Assembly: GCF_000262465.1 (NCBI RefSeq) | Contig: NZ_CM001489.1 | Span: 1,882,903-1,946,902, forward strand | Direction: 5' to 3' | DNA: 64,000 bases | Source: Frankia sp. QA3 | GTDB lineage: Bacteria; Actinomycetota; Actinomycetes; Frankiales; Frankiaceae | Part shown: positions 60,831-64,000 of the stretch, piece after piece | Layout: each line of letters starts with the position of its first letter | Numbering within the stretch: the stretch's first letter is position 1 | Program-made: the position numbers and the translations under genes | Notes under the pieces: generated by a model | The model's input: the letters and a program-made list of their open reading frames with translations, nothing else | What the model was told of the DNA's origin: nothing | Database searches by the model: none

Positions 60831-61345
60831 ATCACCAGCAGCGCATCCCGGCTCCGACCTCGCGGCTCGCGTTCCGCCCGATGACCACAGGCGACCTCGA
60901 CGACATGGCCGCGCTCCTCGGCGACCCGGACGTGATGCGGTACTACCCGCGCACCAAAGACCGCGACGAAGCCCTGGCCTGGATCGACTGGAACCAGCGT
61001 CTCTACCGGCAGGAAGGCTTCGGGCTCTGGCTGGTCACGCTCCGGTCCACCGGCGAGTTCGTCGGCGACTGTGGCCTGACCCCCCAGGAAATCGAAGGAA
61101 CCACCGACATCGAGATCGGCTACCACGTCCGCACCGATGCCCAAGGCCACGGCTACGCCACCGAAGCCGCCACTGCCTGCCGAGACCTCGCCCGTGACGT
61201 CCTCGAGATCAAGCGCCTCGTTGCGATCATCCACCCGGACAACACACCCTCCCAGCGTGTCGCCGAGAAGACCGGCCTCGCCCACGAACGCGACGCCATA
61301 ACCCGTTCAGGCCAGCAGGTACGCATCTACGCCACAGTCCTGTGA
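60827..61345 (+). CDS. GNAT acetyltransferase (RimJ/RimL-like)
   Basis: An intact 172-residue enzyme: RLAFRPMTTGDLDDMAALLGDPDVMRYYP, EFVGDCGLTPQEIEGTTDIEIGYHV, AQGHGYATEA (acetyl-CoA loop) and HPDNTPSQRVAEKTGL. It is of the RimJ/RimL Acetyltransf_3 type. GTG 60827 overlaps the transposase stop; ATG 60881 is a shorter option. Substrate unknown. Confidence 0.92.
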   Translation: MNHQQRIPAPTSRLAFRPMTTGDLDDMAALLGDPDVMRYYPRTKDRDEALAWIDWNQRLYRQEGFGLWLVTLRSTGEFVGDCGLTPQEIEGTTDIEIGYHVRTDAQGHGYATEAATACRDLARDVLEIKRLVAIIHPDNTPSQRVAEKTGLAHERDAITRSGQQVRIYATVL

Positions 61346-61804
61346 CAGCCAGGACGCGATCACCCGCCCCCGGGGCCGCCCCCGGGGCCGTCGCCGGCCC
61401 ACGCCCCGTGACATCCCATCACCAGTGATCATCAGTTGCGGTGAGGGAATGCAGAACAGTCGAACATGCGACCCTGCCTGTCCGGTCTCTACACGATCTA
61501 CACCGCTCCCGCATCAAACGATCTTCCCGTGTCACCTGGACATCCATAGGAGCATCGATCGTGCCCGTGGGGTGGGGTAGCGGCGGGTCCGCTACCGGGT
61601 AGCGGTAGCGCGACCGGGTGGACGTGCCCTGAGCTGGACGGTAGCGGTAGCGCCGGACGGGTCGTCGAAGTCCAGCGTCCGGGAGTGGCGGGTGCGCCGC
61701 CCGGGGCGGGCCGCTACCGCGACCGTCGCCGCCGGTCAGTCCTCACCGGACCGCGGCGGTGTCTGGTGACTGTCCTGTCTCGGTCGGTGGCGTACAACCT
61801 GCCC
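61346..61804. other. about 460-bp region with GGTAGCGG repeats
   Basis: No gene seen. Around 61576-61660 the 8-mer GGTAGCGG or its complement recurs; 61576-61596 forms an 8-bp stem with a 5-base loop. Confidence 0.5.
61576..61596. repeat. inverted repeat GGTAGCGG/CCGCTACC
   Basis: Perfect 8-bp arms and a 5-base loop, with more GTAGCG copies following within 70 bp. Confidence 0.6.
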
Positions 61805-62608
61805 ATGGCGGATAACGGGGGATCAGCTCGCCAGGCTGGGCGGCGGTGGTTGTGGGCGGTGGCCGGGCTCGCTGGTCTCGGGGCGGTCGCCGCGGTGGTG
61901 GGGATCTGGCATCTGCCGGACCGGATGCATCCGGGTACCAGCGACGGCGCGGTCCAGGCCTGAGCGGCGTTGCAGGGCGGGCTGCTGACCGCGGCCGCCG
62001 CCCAGCTCGCCGTCGCCGGCGCGCCGATCGCCCTGGACGAGACCCGGCAGGCCAACGCCGAAACCGGGCGGGCGAACGAGGCGGCGGACACCCGCGAACG
62101 GGAAGCGAACAAGAACACCCACGTCCGGGAGCTGTTCACCCGCGCGGTGGACCAGCTCGGTTCGGACAACGGCACGGTCCGCCTCGGGGGGATCTACGCC
62201 CTGGAACGCATCGCCACCGACTCCCCACCCGACCAGCGCACCATCGTCGAAGTCCTGTCAGCGTTCGTCCGCGACCCCCGCCCTGCGCTTACCCGAACCA
62301 GCTGGCGGCGGTGTCCAAGGCGCCGGTGACATCCGTGCCGCCATCCAGGTCCTCGCCCGACTCCTCGACGAGCCTGGCGTCCCCCGCAGCAACTTCACCG
62401 GTGCCCGACCGAGTGAGGCGGACCTCTCCGGCGTCGAGCTGGTCGGAGCGGACCTTGTCCGCGCCCGGTTGAACGGGGCGAACCTCCCCGACGCCCGGTT
62501 GGAGGGGGCGAACCTCTCCGGTGCCAGGCTGGGCAGGGCGAACCTCACCAGCGCCCAGGGGCTGGTCCAGGAGCAGGTGGACGACGCTCGGGGTAATGAG
62601 CTGCTACC
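61805..62608 (+). pseudogene. pentapeptide-repeat membrane protein, broken by a stop and a frameshift
   Basis: ATG 61805, one membrane helix (WLWAVAGLAGLGAVAAVVGIW), then an in-frame TGA at 61961 where a Trp would fit ([22 protein letters not shown]). Next come a helical linker [33 protein letters not shown] and, after a one-base slip in a run of five C (about 62273), the pentapeptide coil [31 protein letters not shown]. Actinobacterial homologues have exactly this order. Two small lesions only, so decay is recent (or they are sequencing errors). Confidence 0.8.
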
Positions 62609-62759
62609 CCCGGCCGGGCGGGCATGGCGCCAGACGGGACAGAGCCCACGTGGCGAGCATCACCCATCAGGGGTGGGCGGCGGAGCTCGCTGCGTGGACC
62701 GATCAGAGAATATGCGGGTCGTGTCCGTTCCCATGCACGTCGGAGCAGGAGGCCGCGGA

Positions 62760-62996
62760 GTGTCCACTGTCGAGGAGCGCGTCAAGAACGTGGTCGTGGA
62801 GCAGCTGAACGTCAAGCCGGAGGAGGTGACGAACAACGCGTCCTTCGTCGAGGACCTGGGAGCGGACTCCCTGGACCTTGTCGAGCTGGGCGTGGCCCTG
62901 GAAGAGGAGTTCTCCATCGGTATCTCCGACGAGGACGCCGAGGAGATCAACACCGTGCAGGATGCCATCGACTGGATCAACGCGCGCCGGCGGTAG
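62760..62996 (+). CDS. acpP: acyl carrier protein
   Basis: A 78-residue ACP. The phosphopantetheine Ser37 is in the canonical [22 protein letters not shown] block, and the acidic [19 protein letters not shown] tail is typical of fatty-acid-type ACPs. GTG 62760 has AGGAGG seven bases upstream. It stands alone amid pseudogenes; a possible partner, FabF, is at 10422. It could serve fatty acid or specialised lipid synthesis. Confidence 0.95.
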   Translation: MSTVEERVKNVVVEQLNVKPEEVTNNASFVEDLGADSLDLVELGVALEEEFSIGISDEDAEEINTVQDAIDWINARRR

Positions 62997-63119
62997 GGCA
63001 CGCTGTCGGGCTGTCCACGCGATCCGCGCGCCGCGGGACGACGGCTGCTCGGTCCTGATGGAGGAGATCCTGCTGCCGCCTGCGGGCCGCGAGGGACTGT
63101 GCCGGCGCCGGCCGCGCCG

Positions 63120-63676
63120 GCCATCCCGACCGGGGTGGGCAGGGCGCCACCGGGCAGCCAGGCCACCCACCCGCCGCGGGAGCGGTCCCGCTCCACGACG
63201 CCGCCGGCGACATCTCCGTCGAGCAGGAGTTGGTAGCGGCCGGGGGCGTCGGGGTCGGCGCGCAGGGTGTGGGACCGGCCGGCGCGGGCCACGGTGGCCG
63301 CGGCCAGGCGCAGGGGAGCGTCGGGGTCGAGGTGGGCCCAGCGGGTACGTGCCGCCCGGGCGGCCAGTCCGGCGCGAGCGGCGATCTGCGTCCAGGTCTG
63401 GCCCTGGATCAGCAGTCCGGTCACGGTGTCGTCGTCGGGGACGTCCGCCGCGGCGGATGGCGGTGGTGCGGGGCGTCGGGAGCCCCCCGGCCGTGGTGGG
63501 GCGGCGCGGGCGAGTAGTGCCATCATCCCGGTGTGGACGGCGCCGGTCTGGGCGGCGCTGGCCACGTCGCCGGCGTCCAGGACCGCGGCGAGCTCGCGGA
63601 CCGCGGCGAGCAGCGGCGCGACGGACGGCGGGTCTGCCGGTGGCACCGTGCGGGCGGCCTGGCGGGCCCGGTACGC
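63120..63676 (-). pseudogene. fragment of an actinobacterial DNA-binding-type protein
   Basis: Minus-strand frame begins abruptly with RAYRARQAARTV (the end of a zinc-ribbon/RQRAYRAR motif) and contains TGLLIQGQTWTQIAARAGLAARAARTRWAHLDPD, an HTH-like segment, then HTLRADPDAPGRYQLLLDGD. It loses sense after GGALPTPVG. Both ends are broken. Similar proteins occur on integrative elements. Confidence 0.5.
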
Positions 63677-63679
63677 CCT

Positions 63680-63782
63680 CATCTGGCAGGCCCGGGAGGC
63701 GTCCTACATCACCGGGCAGGCGCTGGTGATCGACGGCGGGCAGATCCTGCCCGAGTCACCGGCCGCCGTCGGGCTGTCCTGA
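63680..63782 (+). pseudogene. C-terminal scrap of a short-chain dehydrogenase
   Basis: REASYITGQALVIDGGQILPES then GLS and stop is the standard end of an SDR of the FabG type. It abuts the opposite-strand fragment at 63676. Confidence 0.75.
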
Positions 63783-63843
63783 GCGGGCTGCGGCACGGCC
63801 CCCTGCGGCTGTCACGGACAGTGGGATGCCAGGGGCGGAGGTG

Positions 63844-64000
63844 TCACGTCGTTGCGTCAAGCGCCAGGGCGGCCGCGAGGGCGTCTGGGCGTTGCAGCTC
63901 GGGGAAGTGCCCCGTCCCGGGCAACCGGTGGATACGAACGGCAGGAACGTGGTCGCGCAGCGTCTGCGGATCGCTGGCACGGTGGGACCGGTCGGCGTCG
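63844..64000 (-). CDS. alpha/beta hydrolase, C-terminal end (cut by window edge)
   Basis: Minus-strand frame entering from the right edge reads HVPAVRIHRLPGTGHFPELQRPDALAAALALDATT and stops at 63844-63846. GTGHFPELQRPDAL is the catalytic-His region of an alpha/beta hydrolase. The rest lies outside the window. Confidence 0.8.
   Translation of the reverse strand, partial: DADRSHRASDPQTLRDHVPAVRIHRLPGTGHFPELQRPDALAAALALDATT

Noticed and set aside
61961..61963. TGA read as selenocysteine in the pentapeptide protein
   Set aside because: No SECIS-like hairpin was noticed, the position fits Trp, and the same gene has a second lesion, so simple decay is more likely.

Overview
The window is about 64 kb of very GC-rich DNA with third-position G/C bias, frequent GTG starts, ATGA/GTGA stop-start overlaps and many regulator families typical of actinomycetes (TetR, PadR, MerR, XRE/MmyB, ArsR). 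The style (many small regulator-plus-enzyme cassettes, RCC1 repeats, pentapeptide repeats, Methyltransf_19 proteins, abundant transposon debris) fits a soil actinomycete such as Frankia or a relative. That genus is an inference. No rRNA, tRNA, CRISPR array or intact insertion sequence was found.

Layout. 0-6 kb: the end of a TetR gene, an ABC-2 exporter pair, a divergent PRPP synthetase, and a CmtR-like metal sensor overlapping a His-rich cation diffusion facilitator. 6-16.6 kb: an MFS-GNAT fusion, gene debris, a GNAT-SGNH fusion, FabF, a PHP protein, and a leftward PadR-ATPase-FtsX operon. 17.4-32.7 kb: a secreted seven-bladed RCC1 protein, a second PHP protein, an NPQPLPP-motif gene pair, a decayed DsbA gene facing a TetR, F420/PPOX-like, MOSC, nuclease-like and MTHFR-like proteins, a collapsed EamA gene, a beta-lactamase-fold hydrolase, a PadR/membrane-protein pair, an epimerase, and a divergent methionine aminopeptidase/XRE pair. 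33-37 kb: two paralogous divergent AraC/NmrA modules separated by an ISL3 scrap. 37-42.6 kb: debris (phosphotransferase, deformylase, integrase, methyltransferase and GNAT fragments), a frameshifted coiled-coil protein with a CCCH motif, and an intact phosphotransferase. 42.6-54.2 kb: mostly intact genes (dienelactone hydrolase, SHOCT protein, ComB, MerR-GyrI, RibD-like reductase, a 914-residue HEAT/WD40-type protein, methyltransferase, beta-lactamase-fold esterase, secreted lipase). 54.2-64 kb: small regulators and enzymes mixed with AraC, Methyltransf_19, Tn3, IS110, SDR and pentapeptide fragments, plus an intact acyl carrier protein.

The genes form many independent two- or three-gene regulator/effector cassettes rather than one pathway. 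Two themes stand out. First, local regulators carry palindromes embedded in their own promoters, several of which appear to give leaderless transcripts starting at the start codon. Second, gene decay is dense: more than twenty fragments, several of which keep both ends and have lost the middle. The most distinctive intact proteins are the two GNAT fusions, the CmtR homologue with His in place of the third Cys ligand, the RCC1 propeller, the duplicated AraC/NmrA module, and the HEAT/WD40-type protein.
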